Assembly: GCA_023397675.1 (NCBI GenBank)
Contig: JAEWTV010000137.1
Coordinates: forward strand, 1 to 61,538
Direction of reading: 5' to 3'
Source: Bacillota bacterium
GTDB lineage: Bacteria > Bacillota > Clostridia > Acetivibrionales > JANLFN01
DNA length: 61,538 bases
The notes beneath the pieces were generated by a model, which did no database searches, had not been told where the DNA came from, and saw only the letters and a list, made by a program, of their open reading frames with translations. Below are positions 33,513 to 42,729 of the stretch, piece after piece (positions within the stretch are counted from its first letter, which is position 1; each line of letters starts with the position of its first letter). The translations under genes and the position numbers were made by a program.

Positions 33513-34409
33513 TTATTCCAAGTGATTATCTATGACAAAATTTTTAGACAAGTAATCTTTTATTGTAAACTCTGTACCATATGACACCATGGCTTCAATT
33601 ATATCCTGCTCGGTAAGTACCTTGATAAGCTTTAAATCGTCGTCAAGAACATGCACAAGGTGAAACCTGTCAAAGTCCATATTTTTAATTATTTCACCCA
33701 GAGTTGTTTTTTCCATTGTTACGATTACTCTTGCAGGGTATAATCCCTTTTTCAGCAGCCTTGCCCTTCTATAAAAAATATGTTTTAAATTCATTATTGC
33801 TTCCGACCCTTCTCCTGACCTTAATAAAAATAGAATATAAATACCTATCGATAATAAGCTGTAGTTGTGTTTACTACCTGTTATTTGTGCTATCCCGATA
33901 ACCATTAATACTATTGAAAGTATCAGCGATAGCTTTTTCATATATCTGCCGGCCTTAAAAAAACCCACTTTGCCTGCAATTATTTCATTAACTATTCTTC
34001 CTCCGTCAAGAGGAAGAGTGGGCAGCAAGTTAAAAAAAGCCAGGTATACGTTGATGGAAATCAAAAAGTACGAATTAGATTGAGCATTAATTTGTAATGA
34101 AGACGTCAAGAGAATTACAATAATCAAGTTTGTTAATGGCCCTGCTATATATACAAATATACGTTTAAAGATACTCCCCGGGCCAAAATCTATTTGGGCG
34201 GAAAGCCCGATAGGCAGAATACTTAGGGAATAGACCTTAAAATTCATTAGAACCGCTGCAAACATGTGTCCCAATTCATGTAAAACTATAGAAATGAATA
34301 CAATAAGGTACTCTCCGGCGAATCCTGATATAATGATTGCTGGAATAACAAATATGGATAGAAGGTCCATCCCAAGTGAAAATTTTTTAGTTTTAAGTAT
34401 CAGCACCAA
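33513..34409 (-). CDS. spoIVFB: SpoIVFB-like intramembrane metalloprotease with CBS domain
   Basis: 298 residues. A site-2 protease (M50) with zinc motif HELGH (44-48) and NLLPTLPLDGG (Asp135), about six membrane segments, then a C-terminal CBS-like domain (about 230-290). In Bacillus it cleaves pro-sigma-K in the mother cell and is held by SpoIVFA and BofA. The start is TTG at 34409, one base after the spoIVFA stop; a GTG at 34406 is possible too. Coupling to spoIVFA supports the call. Confidence 0.92.
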   Translation of the reverse strand: MVLILKTKKFSLGMDLLSIFVIPAIIISGFAGEYLIVFISIVLHELGHMFAAVLMNFKVYSLSILPIGLSAQIDFGPGSIFKRIFVYIAGPLTNLIIVILLTSSLQINAQSNSYFLISINVYLAFFNLLPTLPLDGGRIVNEIIAGKVGFFKAGRYMKKLSLILSIVLMVIGIAQITGSKHNYSLLSIGIYILFLLRSGEGSEAIMNLKHIFYRRARLLKKGLYPARVIVTMEKTTLGEIIKNMDFDRFHLVHVLDDDLKLIKVLTEQDIIEAMVSYGTEFTIKDYLSKNFVIDNHLE

Positions 34410-34410
34410 T

Positions 34411-35427
34411 TTACTCTTTCATGGGAAGTTTTATAAATTCCAAAGGATTTAATGGTCTGTTGTCTTTTACTACTTCAAAATGAAGATGTGGTCCTACTGC
34501 TGACCCTGTATCGCCCACATTTGCTATTACTGCCCCTTTTTTGATTTTCTGTCCTTTCTTTACAAGCAGCTTTGAGCAATGTGCGTATAAGGTTACTACT
34601 CCATTTGAATGATCTATTTTGATATAATTTCCGTAAACATCATCCACGCCTGCAACAATTACTGTACCATCCAAAGCAGCCTTAATGGATACTCCCTTAT
34701 TTGCTGCAATATCAATGCCTCTGTGAGATCCCTCAACATTTTTTATTGGATCCACCCTCTCGCCAAATGGAGATGTGACAGCCCCGTTAACGGGTATCAG
34801 GAGTGTGTATTTACTTTTCATGAATTCAATTGCTTTTTTATATGCAGTATCCTCAGCAGTTTTGTTTGTGGAATTGGAAGTAGTGCCTTTTTTCGTTGTA
34901 TCAGTTGTTCCGCTTTTACTGTCACCTGCGTCTACCGAGTCTTTTTCTTCATAATTGCTATAATCGATTATTTTAGTTTCGGGCTGTACATCGGTATCTG
35001 CCGGTTGTTGAAAATCTGACTGTGAACTATCTGCATCTGCAGTTTGAATTCCTTGAGCATATCCATCATCAGGTTTTGCATCATCTGTTTTTTTACTTTG
35101 ACCTGTTACATCATCAGAGATTTTATTTACGGTAGCATCAATACTTTTATAAATTTCATCAAAGTTGATGTTGGAAGATACAAGCAGTCTCGCCTTATCT
35201 GAAAGGAAATTGGTTACAGGCGTATTGATGTTCTTTACCAAAATAACAAGTAAAAAAATAACAGCTGCAACTATAAGTTGTTTTATAATCATTTCCACAA
35301 GCTTGGTTTCTTCCTTGGAAGGCATCGTTCTTCTATAAGGGCTTTTACTATGCGGAAGCCTTGAAGGTGGAAGCTTGCTAGGTATGTTGTAGTGGGGATT
35401 CCGGGGTTTAACAATTATATCATCCAT
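34411..35427 (-). CDS. spoIVFA: SpoIVFA-like membrane-anchored M23 (LytM) protein
   Basis: 338 residues: a basic cytosolic N-terminus, one membrane helix (about 50-65), a low-complexity Asp/Thr/Ser linker (100-195) and a C-terminal LytM/M23 domain (about 213-330). The zinc and catalytic residues look intact: His235 and Asp239 (HRGID), His283 (YAHCS), His314 and His316 (HLHFE). The Bacillus protein regulates SpoIVFB and has a degenerate LytM domain, so endopeptidase activity here would be unusual. The position immediately before spoIVFB fixes the assignment; a SpoIIQ-like role is a second possibility. ATG follows GTGAGAAA, a weak site. Confidence 0.85.
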   Translation of the reverse strand: MDDIIVKPRNPHYNIPSKLPPSRLPHSKSPYRRTMPSKEETKLVEMIIKQLIVAAVIFLLVILVKNINTPVTNFLSDKARLLVSSNINFDEIYKSIDATVNKISDDVTGQSKKTDDAKPDDGYAQGIQTADADSSQSDFQQPADTDVQPETKIIDYSNYEEKDSVDAGDSKSGTTDTTKKGTTSNSTNKTAEDTAYKKAIEFMKSKYTLLIPVNGAVTSPFGERVDPIKNVEGSHRGIDIAANKGVSIKAALDGTVIVAGVDDVYGNYIKIDHSNGVVTLYAHCSKLLVKKGQKIKKGAVIANVGDTGSAVGPHLHFEVVKDNRPLNPLEFIKLPMKE

Positions 35428-35484
35428 TTTCTCACATCCTATATATGTATATTAAAGTTCTATAGTACATATATTCCTTGATTC

Positions 35485-35568
35485 ATAAGATGTAGTAATT
35501 TCATTGATTTTACTGTTTGTATCCGTCTTTTGGGATACAAACCTATGTTAAAAATTACTTCATCTTAT
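35485..35568. repeat. Two-tier inverted repeat in the spoIVFA-ykuS intergenic region
   Basis: The outer arms 35485-35501 and 35552-35568 match at 16 of 17 bases. The inner arms 35515-35524 and 35533-35542 (GTTTGTATCC/GGATACAAAC) match perfectly around an 8-base loop. No T tract follows in either direction. The rest of this 332-base gap (35428-35759) is AT-rich; I see only the AGGAGGT site of the plus-strand gene and no other feature. Confidence 0.7.
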
Positions 35569-35759
35569 ATTTCATTGTACACGACATTTTGCAGAGTTTA
35601 CAAAATGATTTGCATTTGAAAAATATAAAAATCAGTTGTTTATTAATTATATTTTCAGCTTCAGGATTTTATTACAGAATAGATTTTATTAAAAGTGCAG
35701 AAACTAAGACACAGAATTCCTACTAAGTTGACCAAGAGTTAAATCAGGAGGTAATAAAG

Positions 35760-36023
35760 ATGCATAAAATCGCTATAGAACCAAATCTGACACCAATTAA
35801 GGATTATCTTTCAAACAGAGGGTATGATGTTGAAAGCATTAACCTGGATAAGCAGACAGCGGATAAGGCCGATAGAGGCCACTATGACGCGTATGTTGTA
35901 ACGGGACTTAATACAAACTTTATGGGAATACAGGACAGAGAAACCGATGCACTGGTCATTGACGCAGAAGGAATGACACCTGAACAGATTTACAAGCATT
36001 TGGAATCAAGGTTTAAACAGTAA
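35760..36023 (+). CDS. UPF0180 (YkuS-like) protein
   Basis: 87 residues starting MHKIAIEPNLTPIKDYLSNRGYDV, typical of the small UPF0180/YkuS family found in spore-forming Firmicutes, with YDAYVVTGLNTNFMG in the middle. The function is unknown. It has a strong AGGAGGT ribosome binding site, 8 bases before ATG. It is a single plus-strand gene convergent with minE, and the two share a bidirectional terminator. Confidence 0.88.
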   Translation: MHKIAIEPNLTPIKDYLSNRGYDVESINLDKQTADKADRGHYDAYVVTGLNTNFMGIQDRETDALVIDAEGMTPEQIYKHLESRFKQ

Positions 36024-36030
36024 GGTTTTA

Positions 36031-36065
36031 AAAAAGGAGCAAAACAATTTAATGTTTTGCTCCTT
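36031..36065. terminator. Bidirectional terminator between ykuS-like gene and minE
   Basis: A perfect 13-base-pair stem (36034-36046 with 36053-36065) and a 6-base loop. On the minus strand it runs into a tract of T residues (after minE); on the plus strand the following bases are less T-rich. Confidence 0.85.
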
Positions 36066-36069
36066 CTAA

Positions 36070-36354
36070 TTATTTTCCGCTGTTCTTAACATTTTTTATC
36101 GGAATGTTTGCAACAAGTGCAGGAACTGTCCTGTCGCCCTCATCGCTTTTTGTTCTGGTAAGCTGTATGTCAAGTGCGCCTTCATCAATTTCCATATAAT
36201 TGGTAATAACCTTGATAATCTCCCCTTTGACCATTTCAAGAAACTCAGGAGATACATTAGCTCTGTCATGAATCAGAACAAGTTTTAATCTTTCTTTCGC
36301 AACATCTTTTGAGGATTTGGACTTTCCAAACAGTTTCGACAAATCCAGTATCAT
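36070..36354 (-). CDS. minE: Cell division topological specificity factor MinE
   Basis: 94 residues. An N-terminal amphipathic LDLSKLFGKSKSSKDVAKERLK segment forms the membrane and MinD-contact helix, followed by the topological domain (EMVKGEIIKVITNYMEID). MinE drives MinCD off the membrane and confines the division inhibitor to the poles. Its presence, rather than DivIVA alone, is typical of many clostridia. ATG follows AGGAGGTAAATACAT. It is last in minC-minD-minE. Confidence 0.95.
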   Translation of the reverse strand: MILDLSKLFGKSKSSKDVAKERLKLVLIHDRANVSPEFLEMVKGEIIKVITNYMEIDEGALDIQLTRTKSDEGDRTVPALVANIPIKNVKNSGK

Positions 36355-36370
36355 ATGTATTTACCTCCTA

Positions 36371-37171
36371 TCAAGTTGTCTTGAGACCAAATAGTTTTTT
36401 CAGCTTAACCATAAAACCGTCATCAGTGTCAAGGTTGAGCATTGGAATATCTTCGCCCAGAATCCTTTTTGTAACGTTTCTATAGGCTTGTCCGGCAAGT
36501 GATTTACCGTCTGTGACGGCAGGCTCACCCTTGTTTGTTGATATGACTATTTTTTCGTCATCAGGAACAACTCCTATAAGATCAATAGCAAGAATATCAA
36601 TAATATCATCGATATTCATCATGTCTCCGCGTTTAACCATATCAATTCTTACTCTGTTGATAAGCAGCTTGGGATTCCTTAATTCATTTGCTTCAAGCAG
36701 GCCTATAATACGGTCTGCATCCCTTACAGCGGAAACTTCGGGAGTAGTAACTACAATAGCTTTGTTTGCTCCTGCTATGGCATTTTTGAAGCCCTGCTCT
36801 ATCCCTGCAGGACAGTCAACCAGAACGAAATCAAATTCTTCCTTTAATTCTTCGCACAGCTTAAGCATCTGCTCAGGTTTAACAGCTGTTTTATCACGTG
36901 TCTGTGCAGCTGGTAAAAGGTAAAGCCCTTCATAACGCTTGTCCTTTATAAGTGCCTGTTTAACTCTGCAGGTACCTTCAATGACATCTACCAGATCGTA
37001 AACAATCCTGTTTTCCAATCCCATTACAACATCGAGATTACGAAGGCCTATATCTGTGTCAACAAGTACAACCTTTTTACCGATCAAGGCAAGTCCTGTA
37101 CCTATGTTGGCAGTAGTCGTAGTCTTTCCAACTCCACCTTTACCTGATGTAATAACTATGACTTCGCTCAT
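36371..37171 (-). CDS. minD: Septum site-determining ATPase MinD
   Basis: 266-residue deviant-Walker-A ATPase with SGKGGVGKTTTTANIGTGLA at residues 9-28, the switch DTDIGLRNLDVVMGLENR, and the C-terminal membrane-targeting helix MVKLKKLFGLK. It recruits MinC to the membrane. ATG follows GGGGGTTAGTTTAA. It lies 16 bases before minE. Confidence 0.97.
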   Translation of the reverse strand: MSEVIVITSGKGGVGKTTTTANIGTGLALIGKKVVLVDTDIGLRNLDVVMGLENRIVYDLVDVIEGTCRVKQALIKDKRYEGLYLLPAAQTRDKTAVKPEQMLKLCEELKEEFDFVLVDCPAGIEQGFKNAIAGANKAIVVTTPEVSAVRDADRIIGLLEANELRNPKLLINRVRIDMVKRGDMMNIDDIIDILAIDLIGVVPDDEKIVISTNKGEPAVTDGKSLAGQAYRNVTKRILGEDIPMLNLDTDDGFMVKLKKLFGLKTT

Positions 37172-37225
37172 TTAAACTAACCCCCTGTTTATAAATATAT
37201 CAATTTAATTTTTTATCGGTTTCAA

Positions 37226-37903
37226 TTATCTAGCCGGCAGAAAACGGTCTATATATACCATATCCTCTTTTACGTATGCAAGTTCGGGTATAAAATTACC
37301 TTTGTTATCTTTATCATCCGGTGAACGGGTTATTACATTTGCTATCCTGAGCTGAGTAGGCTGTAGGTTTAAAGCTACAACAATAGCTTCAGTATTGCCG
37401 TCAGCTCCTGCATGTACAATTCCCCTGAGAGAACCCATAACAACTACATTTCCTGTAGCTACTATTTCTCCGCCTGGATTTACATCCCCCACTATCACAA
37501 GATTTCCGTCAAAGTTAATAAGCTGACCTGACCTTACGGTACCCTTGTAAAACTTTGTAACACCTTCGTTAATTCCTTTAAAAAAGTAATTTCTCATTCT
37601 GATTTTGTTATGTAGCTGTTGTACTTCCTGCTGAGGTTGAATATGTACTTCAGTATCTTCTGAAAAGCTTTTTATTACTGCTCCACTTTTTGTAGAAAGA
37701 AGTTCATGAACCTTTTGTTCTTCTTCCTTTGAAAGCTGCCGACCACGGTATTTTACATCAAGGGTTACTCCTTTAAAAAACCTTCCGGCCGATGAAACCT
37801 TATTTTCAATTTGCTCCAATATAGAAGTAAAATTTTCTTCTTCTTTCATAATAATTGTAAGTCCGTTTACAGTGCCTTTAAAACTCACAATGCTATCGTC
37901 CAT
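37226..37903 (-). CDS. minC: Septum formation inhibitor MinC
   Basis: 225 residues with an N-terminal domain that blocks FtsZ (SFKGTVNGLTIIMKEEENFTSI) and a C-terminal right-handed beta helix that binds MinD (GQLINFDGNLVIVGDVNPGGEIVATGNVVVMGSLRG). ATG follows GGAGGTCAGAC. It starts the min part of the cluster, after mreD. Confidence 0.95.
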   Translation of the reverse strand: MDDSIVSFKGTVNGLTIIMKEEENFTSILEQIENKVSSAGRFFKGVTLDVKYRGRQLSKEEEQKVHELLSTKSGAVIKSFSEDTEVHIQPQQEVQQLHNKIRMRNYFFKGINEGVTKFYKGTVRSGQLINFDGNLVIVGDVNPGGEIVATGNVVVMGSLRGIVHAGADGNTEAIVVALNLQPTQLRIANVITRSPDDKDNKGNFIPELAYVKEDMVYIDRFLPAR

Positions 37904-37930
37904 GTCTGACCTCCAGATTACAAAAAGAAA

Positions 37931-38464
37931 CTAATATTTTCTTACAACTTTGTTTGATTCAAATTTATCCTTCAACAGCATGGTTACAGCATATACCGGT
38001 ATTGAAATTATACTGTTGTAAACTGCCAAAGGTAATATTTTGTTCTTTACTGCAAATAACAGATCCATCCTGATTTCACTCGCTGCAAAGATACGTTCAC
38101 ACCATATACTGAGTATGTAATCGGCCAATCCATACGCAATTGTAGAAATAAACGTAAAGAATATTATTACTATAAAGTTTTCACGGTACAGACGTTTATT
38201 TACAATTCCGACTCCCAATCCCAGATATAAACCCAAAAGTGCATGAAGTCCAAGCATTCTGCCTAAAGTTATATCATAACAGAGCCCAAGGATAAACCCG
38301 ATTATTGCTCCCTTTACATTACCATAGAGCAGCGCACATGAAATTATGACAACAAGCATAAGGTTAGGTTGGGTATGGAAAATTTCAACATGTTGGAGCA
38401 GGGTATTCTGTAATACAACTACAAGAAAAATAATTATAGCAATTATTATATGTTTGGCTTTCAC
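37931..38464 (-). CDS. mreD: Rod shape-determining protein MreD
   Basis: 177 residues, about five membrane segments, with the MreD-like start KAKHIIIAIIIFLVVVLQNTL and GFILGLCYDITLGRMLGLHAL. It forms the elongasome with MreC, RodA and PBP2. The start is GTG, overlapping the mreC stop by 4 bases. Confidence 0.92.
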   Translation of the reverse strand: MKAKHIIIAIIIFLVVVLQNTLLQHVEIFHTQPNLMLVVIISCALLYGNVKGAIIGFILGLCYDITLGRMLGLHALLGLYLGLGVGIVNKRLYRENFIVIIFFTFISTIAYGLADYILSIWCERIFAASEIRMDLLFAVKNKILPLAVYNSIISIPVYAVTMLLKDKFESNKVVRKY

Positions 38465-39318
38465 TGGCCTGCACCACCTGTCTGTGCCTGACTTCCAGGC
38501 TTGCTTTTCAGAACTATTACTTCATGAAGTTTTTTAAAATCGACAGATGGTTCTATTATTGCATATCTGGTAAATTCGTTATTAGTCTGAGGTATTTCTT
38601 TAATCTTTCCGATTAAAATTCCCTTGGGGAACTTACCACCCTCCCCAGAGGTCTCAATATTGTCACCAACTGAGATATCTACATCAGGCTCAATGTAATC
38701 CATTCTGCAAAGGCCCTTGTCTTTTAAGGCTATATCGCCTTTTATTCTTACAGTCTTTAATGACTTTGTCAGCATACCTGAAACAGAACTATCCATATCA
38801 ATAATTGAAATTACTTTAGATGAGTATATTCCTGTTTCAATTACACTTCCAATAAGGCCTCCATTTGCTATAACAGGGTATCCATTCTGAACACCGTCTT
38901 TGCTCCCCACATCAATTGTAAATGTATTAAACCAGCTTCCCGGGTCCTTGGCAATAATATTTCCGCCTATGGAGTTATATTGGTCCAACTGATTTTTTAA
39001 GTTAAGCGTTTCACGAAGGTTAACATTTTCCTGCTTAAACCTTTCAAGGTCTGCAGTATCTTTTTGAAGCTTGTCTATCTGAGCTTTAAGCTTCTTGTTC
39101 TCATCCTTTAAATCCTTTACATCTCCAAAGTATGAGAAACCTGAACCTATTTTGTCCCCAATACCGGTAAAAAACTTTTCTACCGGTGAAAAAACAGTAT
39201 TAACAGCATTTCCAAACCAGCCAAGCTTGGTATGTTTAGCTGTTATGCCCATAGCTATAAAAAGTATAACTGTTATAAGGGCAATTAAAAATATTTTATT
39301 TTTAAAGAGGCGTTTCAA
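38461..39318 (-). CDS. mreC: Rod shape-determining protein MreC
   Basis: 285 residues: one N-terminal membrane helix (about 8-26), a coiled coil (about 67-105, LKDENKKLKAQIDKLQKDTA) and a beta-rich extracytoplasmic domain with DPGSWFNTFTIDVGSKDGV. The start is TTG after GGGGAGAATTAATAG. It sits between mreB and mreD. Confidence 0.93.
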   Translation of the reverse strand: MKRLFKNKIFLIALITVILFIAMGITAKHTKLGWFGNAVNTVFSPVEKFFTGIGDKIGSGFSYFGDVKDLKDENKKLKAQIDKLQKDTADLERFKQENVNLRETLNLKNQLDQYNSIGGNIIAKDPGSWFNTFTIDVGSKDGVQNGYPVIANGGLIGSVIETGIYSSKVISIIDMDSSVSGMLTKSLKTVRIKGDIALKDKGLCRMDYIEPDVDISVGDNIETSGEGGKFPKGILIGKIKEIPQTNNEFTRYAIIEPSVDFKKLHEVIVLKSKPGSQAQTGGAGQ

Positions 39319-39334
39319 CTATTAATTCTCCCCT

Positions 39335-40357
39335 CTATCTCAATTTCTTAGGAGGGATAAGCACCTTTTTAAGAGTCTCTATTTCATCAAGAACCTTTCC
39401 TGAACCCATAACAACACAATCAAGCGGATTTTCGGCGACTGAAACAGGCATTCCGGTTTCCTGCTTTATAAGCGTATTAAGACCGCTGAGAAGCGCTCCA
39501 CCGCCTGTAAGCATTATGCCTCTATCCATTATATCGGATGCAAGTTCGGGAGGCGTTTTTTCGAGTGTATATTTTATTGAATCTACGATTGCATTAACAG
39601 GTTCCTTCAAAGCATCAACTATTTCTGAAGACGTAATGTTAATATTCCTTGGAAGTCCTGTAATCAGGTCTCTTCCACGGATCTCCATGGACTCTTCCTT
39701 TGGCTTTGGATAAGCAGCTCCAATGGATGTTTTTATATCCTCAGCTGTTCTCTCTCCTATCATAAGATTATATTCTTTTTTGACATAATGCACAATAGCT
39801 TCATCCAACTCATCGCCTGCAACCCTAAGTGATTTGCTGGTAACAATTCCGCCAAGAGATATAACGGCAACCTCGCTTGTTCCGCCGCCAATATCAACAA
39901 CCATACTTCCTGAAGGCTCATCAACAGGTAAATTGGCACCTATTGCCGCAGCCATTGGTTCTTCAATAAGGTAGGCTTCTTTAGCTCCAGCCTGTAAAGT
40001 AGCTTCTTCAACAGCGCGTTTTTCAACCTCGGTTACTCCCGAAGGAACACATATTACAACCCTCGGTTTACTAAGAACGCCAAAGGACATTGCCTTTTTA
40101 ATAAAATATTTAAGCATACTTTGCGTGACATCAAAATCGGCAATAACTCCATCTTTCATCGGCCTTATTGCAACGATATTCCCTGGAGTCCTTCCTATCA
40201 TTTCTTTTGCAGAATCTCCTACTGCGAGGACTTCATTTGTATTACTGTTAATTGCAACAACAGAGGGTTCCCTTACAACAATACCTTTTCCTTTCACATG
40301 AACCAGTGTATTTGCTGTACCCAAATCAATTCCAATATCTTTTGCAAATAGTCCCAT
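39335..40357 (-). CDS. mreB: Rod shape-determining actin homologue MreB
   Basis: 340 residues: DIGIDLGTANTLVHVKGKGI (phosphate 1), VVDIGGGTSEVAVISLGG (phosphate 2) and IMLTGGGALLSGLN (adenosine motif). It forms membrane filaments that orient cell-wall synthesis. ATG follows GGAGGAGAATTT. It is the first mre gene, 31 bases after radC. Confidence 0.97.
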   Translation of the reverse strand: MGLFAKDIGIDLGTANTLVHVKGKGIVVREPSVVAINSNTNEVLAVGDSAKEMIGRTPGNIVAIRPMKDGVIADFDVTQSMLKYFIKKAMSFGVLSKPRVVICVPSGVTEVEKRAVEEATLQAGAKEAYLIEEPMAAAIGANLPVDEPSGSMVVDIGGGTSEVAVISLGGIVTSKSLRVAGDELDEAIVHYVKKEYNLMIGERTAEDIKTSIGAAYPKPKEESMEIRGRDLITGLPRNINITSSEIVDALKEPVNAIVDSIKYTLEKTPPELASDIMDRGIMLTGGGALLSGLNTLIKQETGMPVSVAENPLDCVVMGSGKVLDEIETLKKVLIPPKKLR

Positions 40358-40388
40358 AAATTCTCCTCCGTTTATATAAAATAAGCAA

Positions 40389-41084
40389 TTACATTATTCC
40401 TTTTTCTTTAAGGCTTATGTAGCTGTTATCACCTATTATTATGTGATCAAATACTTTTATACCAAGAATGTTTCCCGCATCAACAAGTCTTTTTGTAGTT
40501 TCTATGTCTTCCCTGCTGGGTTCGGGATCACCACTAGGATGGTTATGCGCAAATATTACTGCCGAGCAGCTTACCTTAACTGCTTCGCTAAAAACCTCCC
40601 TAGGATGCACTATAGATGAATTCAGGCTTCCGACCGAAATATCGAAATACTTGATTACCTGGCTTTTGGTATTAAGTAAAACAATCTTAAATATTTCCTT
40701 TTTATAGTGCCGCATTTCTTCCATAAGCAGGGTTACAACATCTTCAGGTGTTTTAATAATCAATTTTTGTCTGCTGCCTGATGAAGCAGCTCTTTTGGCT
40801 AACTCCATTACAGCTTTCACCTGTATTGCCTTTACTCTGCCTACACCTTCTATCTTCATCAACTGTTCTATTGAGTAGTTGTGAAGAAAACAAAGTCCCT
40901 CATTTTCATCATCCTGACTTAGTATGCGCTGTGCAAGCGTAACTGATGTATCGTTTCTTCCTCCTGTCTTTATGATTATTGCCAACAGTTCAGAATTAGT
41001 CAGCATTTCGGCACCATACTTCTCAAGCTTTTCGTATGGCCTCTCACATACAGGCAGATCCTTGATCCTCAAACGTTGTTGCAT
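40389..41084 (-). CDS. radC: RadC/YsxA JAMM-domain protein
   Basis: 231 residues: an N-terminal helix-hairpin-helix-like part (IEGVGRVKAIQVKAVMELAKR) and a C-terminal JAB/MPN metal motif FAHNHPSGDPEPSREDIE. A DNA-repair role for the family was withdrawn in E. coli; its function is uncertain, although it keeps this position beside maf and mreB in many Firmicutes. ATG follows GGGAGTGATTT. Confidence 0.93.
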   Translation of the reverse strand: MQQRLRIKDLPVCERPYEKLEKYGAEMLTNSELLAIIIKTGGRNDTSVTLAQRILSQDDENEGLCFLHNYSIEQLMKIEGVGRVKAIQVKAVMELAKRAASSGSRQKLIIKTPEDVVTLLMEEMRHYKKEIFKIVLLNTKSQVIKYFDISVGSLNSSIVHPREVFSEAVKVSCSAVIFAHNHPSGDPEPSREDIETTKRLVDAGNILGIKVFDHIIIGDNSYISLKEKGIM

Positions 41085-41122
41085 AAATCACTCCCAAACT
41101 TTAAAATAGGTATTTGGGAAAA

Positions 41123-41698
41123 CTACATAACTTTTACCTCAAATATTTCGAGTATCTGCACAAGCTTGGCTAATGGAAGCCCGACTACATTAAAATAGCA
41201 GCCTTCCAGCCTTTCCACAAGGACAGCCCCCATGCCTTGAATCCCATAGGCACCAGCCTTATCAAATGGTTCCTTTGTATTAATGTATGAATGTACCATA
41301 CTATCTGACAAGCTGCGCATTTTTACTCTCGTTTTTTCAAAATCACTTATAACCTTTCCTGTTAATGTATCTATTACGGTTATTCCGGTAATTACTTCAT
41401 GCCATTGATTTTGGAGGGATTTAAGCATTGAAAATGCTTCCTCTTCATCGCGGGGCTTACCTAGAATAGCATCCTTTACCACAACAGTATCTGCTCCAAT
41501 TATCAGTGGACCTTTTGTAATTCTTCCGGCAACATCTCTGGCTTTTTTAAGGGATAAACTCTTAACTGCTTCTTCTGCGGAAATTGCTTTATCAATAGTC
41601 TCATCCACGTCAGAACTAAGCACCCTGAAATCAAGCCCTATCTGTTTAAGCAGCTGGGAACGCCTTGGAGATGCAGATGCCAATATTATGTCCTTCAT
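41123..41698 (-). CDS. maf: Maf-type nucleoside triphosphate pyrophosphatase
   Basis: 191 residues with ILASASPRRSQLLKQIG near the N-terminus, IIGADTVVVKDAILGKPRDEEEA in the middle, and AGAYGIQGMGAVLVERLEGCYFNVVGLP. Maf proteins hydrolyse dTTP/UTP and modified pyrimidine nucleotides and affect septum formation. ATG follows AAAAGGAGCTTTTA. It is the first gene of the maf-radC-mreBCD-minCDE run, behind the promoter at 41744-41772. Confidence 0.94.
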   Translation of the reverse strand: MKDIILASASPRRSQLLKQIGLDFRVLSSDVDETIDKAISAEEAVKSLSLKKARDVAGRITKGPLIIGADTVVVKDAILGKPRDEEEAFSMLKSLQNQWHEVITGITVIDTLTGKVISDFEKTRVKMRSLSDSMVHSYINTKEPFDKAGAYGIQGMGAVLVERLEGCYFNVVGLPLAKLVQILEIFEVKVM

Positions 41699-41743
41699 TA
41701 AAAGCTCCTTTTCTGATAATGTTCCATTAATACAACTTATATA

Positions 41744-41772
41744 ATTATAGATATGTCTTTCCCTTTTTTCAA
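41744..41772 (-). promoter_or_regulatory. Sigma-A promoter of maf-radC-mre-min
   Basis: TTGAAA (41767-41772) and a perfect TATAAT (41744-41749) on the minus strand, 17 bases apart, about 45 bases before maf. The surrounding gap 41699-42088 is very AT-rich. Towards mecA it has TATAAT at 42039-42044 with a poor -35; I see nothing else in it. Confidence 0.8.
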
Positions 41773-42088
41773 CAAAAAGTGAACTTTATTACCTTATTGG
41801 CAGAGTTCTTAATTCGACAAATCAAGTGAAAAAATTCCCTCTGACTTACTATTATACTACTTATCCAAATATAGTAAAATAGTTCTTTAGTCTATAAAAA
41901 ATAAACATTTTAGCAGTAATTATATATTATAGTATTTCTAATAAACGAAAATATAAAATGACTTTTTTTTCAATCGTTTGTAATTTATACAAAATATATT
42001 CATATATTTTAACACTTCTCATTTACCCTCAATAGCTGTATAATATAGATAATAGTATAAAACTATTGATTAGAAGCTGGTGATAAAC

Positions 42089-42727
42089 ATGAAAATAGAG
42101 AGAATAAATGAAAACAAGATTAAGGTAACTATTTCAATAAATGATCTTGAAGAGAGAAATATTGATATGAACTCTCTTAATTATAATTCTCCTGCTGCCC
42201 AGGAATTATTCTGGGACATGATGGAGCAGGCGGAAGTTGAATTTGGTTTTAATGTTGCCGAGTCCCAGCTTGTCATAGAGCCTAATGCCGACAGCGATGA
42301 CGGCTTTGTAATAACCATTACAAAGGTTGATGAAGAAGGGGATTTCGAATCAATACAAAAATATATCAAGAACAGGTACAAAAACACTGATGTCCGGGTA
42401 AAGAAAAAGAACCGCAAGGTTTACTCCACACTTATGATATATTGCTTCAGTAATTTTGATGACCTGCTTGCCCTCAGTGAAAAAATAAATACATTATATT
42501 GCGGTGACAGTTCGCTTTATGAATACCACGGGACATATTACCTGATGCTGACTAGAAGTAACCTCACAGTACCAAATGTGAAAGCCTTTGAAGCAATGTT
42601 AGGTGAATATGGTAAAAAGGTTACCAATACGAACTTTTACGAGGGTTATCTGAGTGAATATGGCGAAAAAATAATTGAATACGATGCAATAAGTACATTA
42701 AACCACTACTTTATTGAAAAAGTTTAA
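42089..42727 (+). CDS. mecA: Adaptor protein MecA
   Basis: 212 residues: an N-terminal substrate-binding domain (KIERINENKIKVTISINDLEERNID) and a C-terminal ClpC-binding domain, joined by a charged linker. In Bacillus MecA brings ComK and other proteins to ClpCP. A GTG at 42080 is in frame but coincides with the GGTGAT ribosome binding site; the ATG at 42089 is preferred. It is a single gene with its own terminator. Confidence 0.9.
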   Translation: MKIERINENKIKVTISINDLEERNIDMNSLNYNSPAAQELFWDMMEQAEVEFGFNVAESQLVIEPNADSDDGFVITITKVDEEGDFESIQKYIKNRYKNTDVRVKKKNRKVYSTLMIYCFSNFDDLLALSEKINTLYCGDSSLYEYHGTYYLMLTRSNLTVPNVKAFEAMLGEYGKKVTNTNFYEGYLSEYGEKIIEYDAISTLNHYFIEKV

Positions 42728-42729
42728 CC

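Noticed and set aside
35517..35726. 69-residue plus-strand open frame in the spoIVFA-ykuS gap
   Set aside because: TTG start without ribosome binding site; it overlaps the inverted repeat and has no recognisable sequence.
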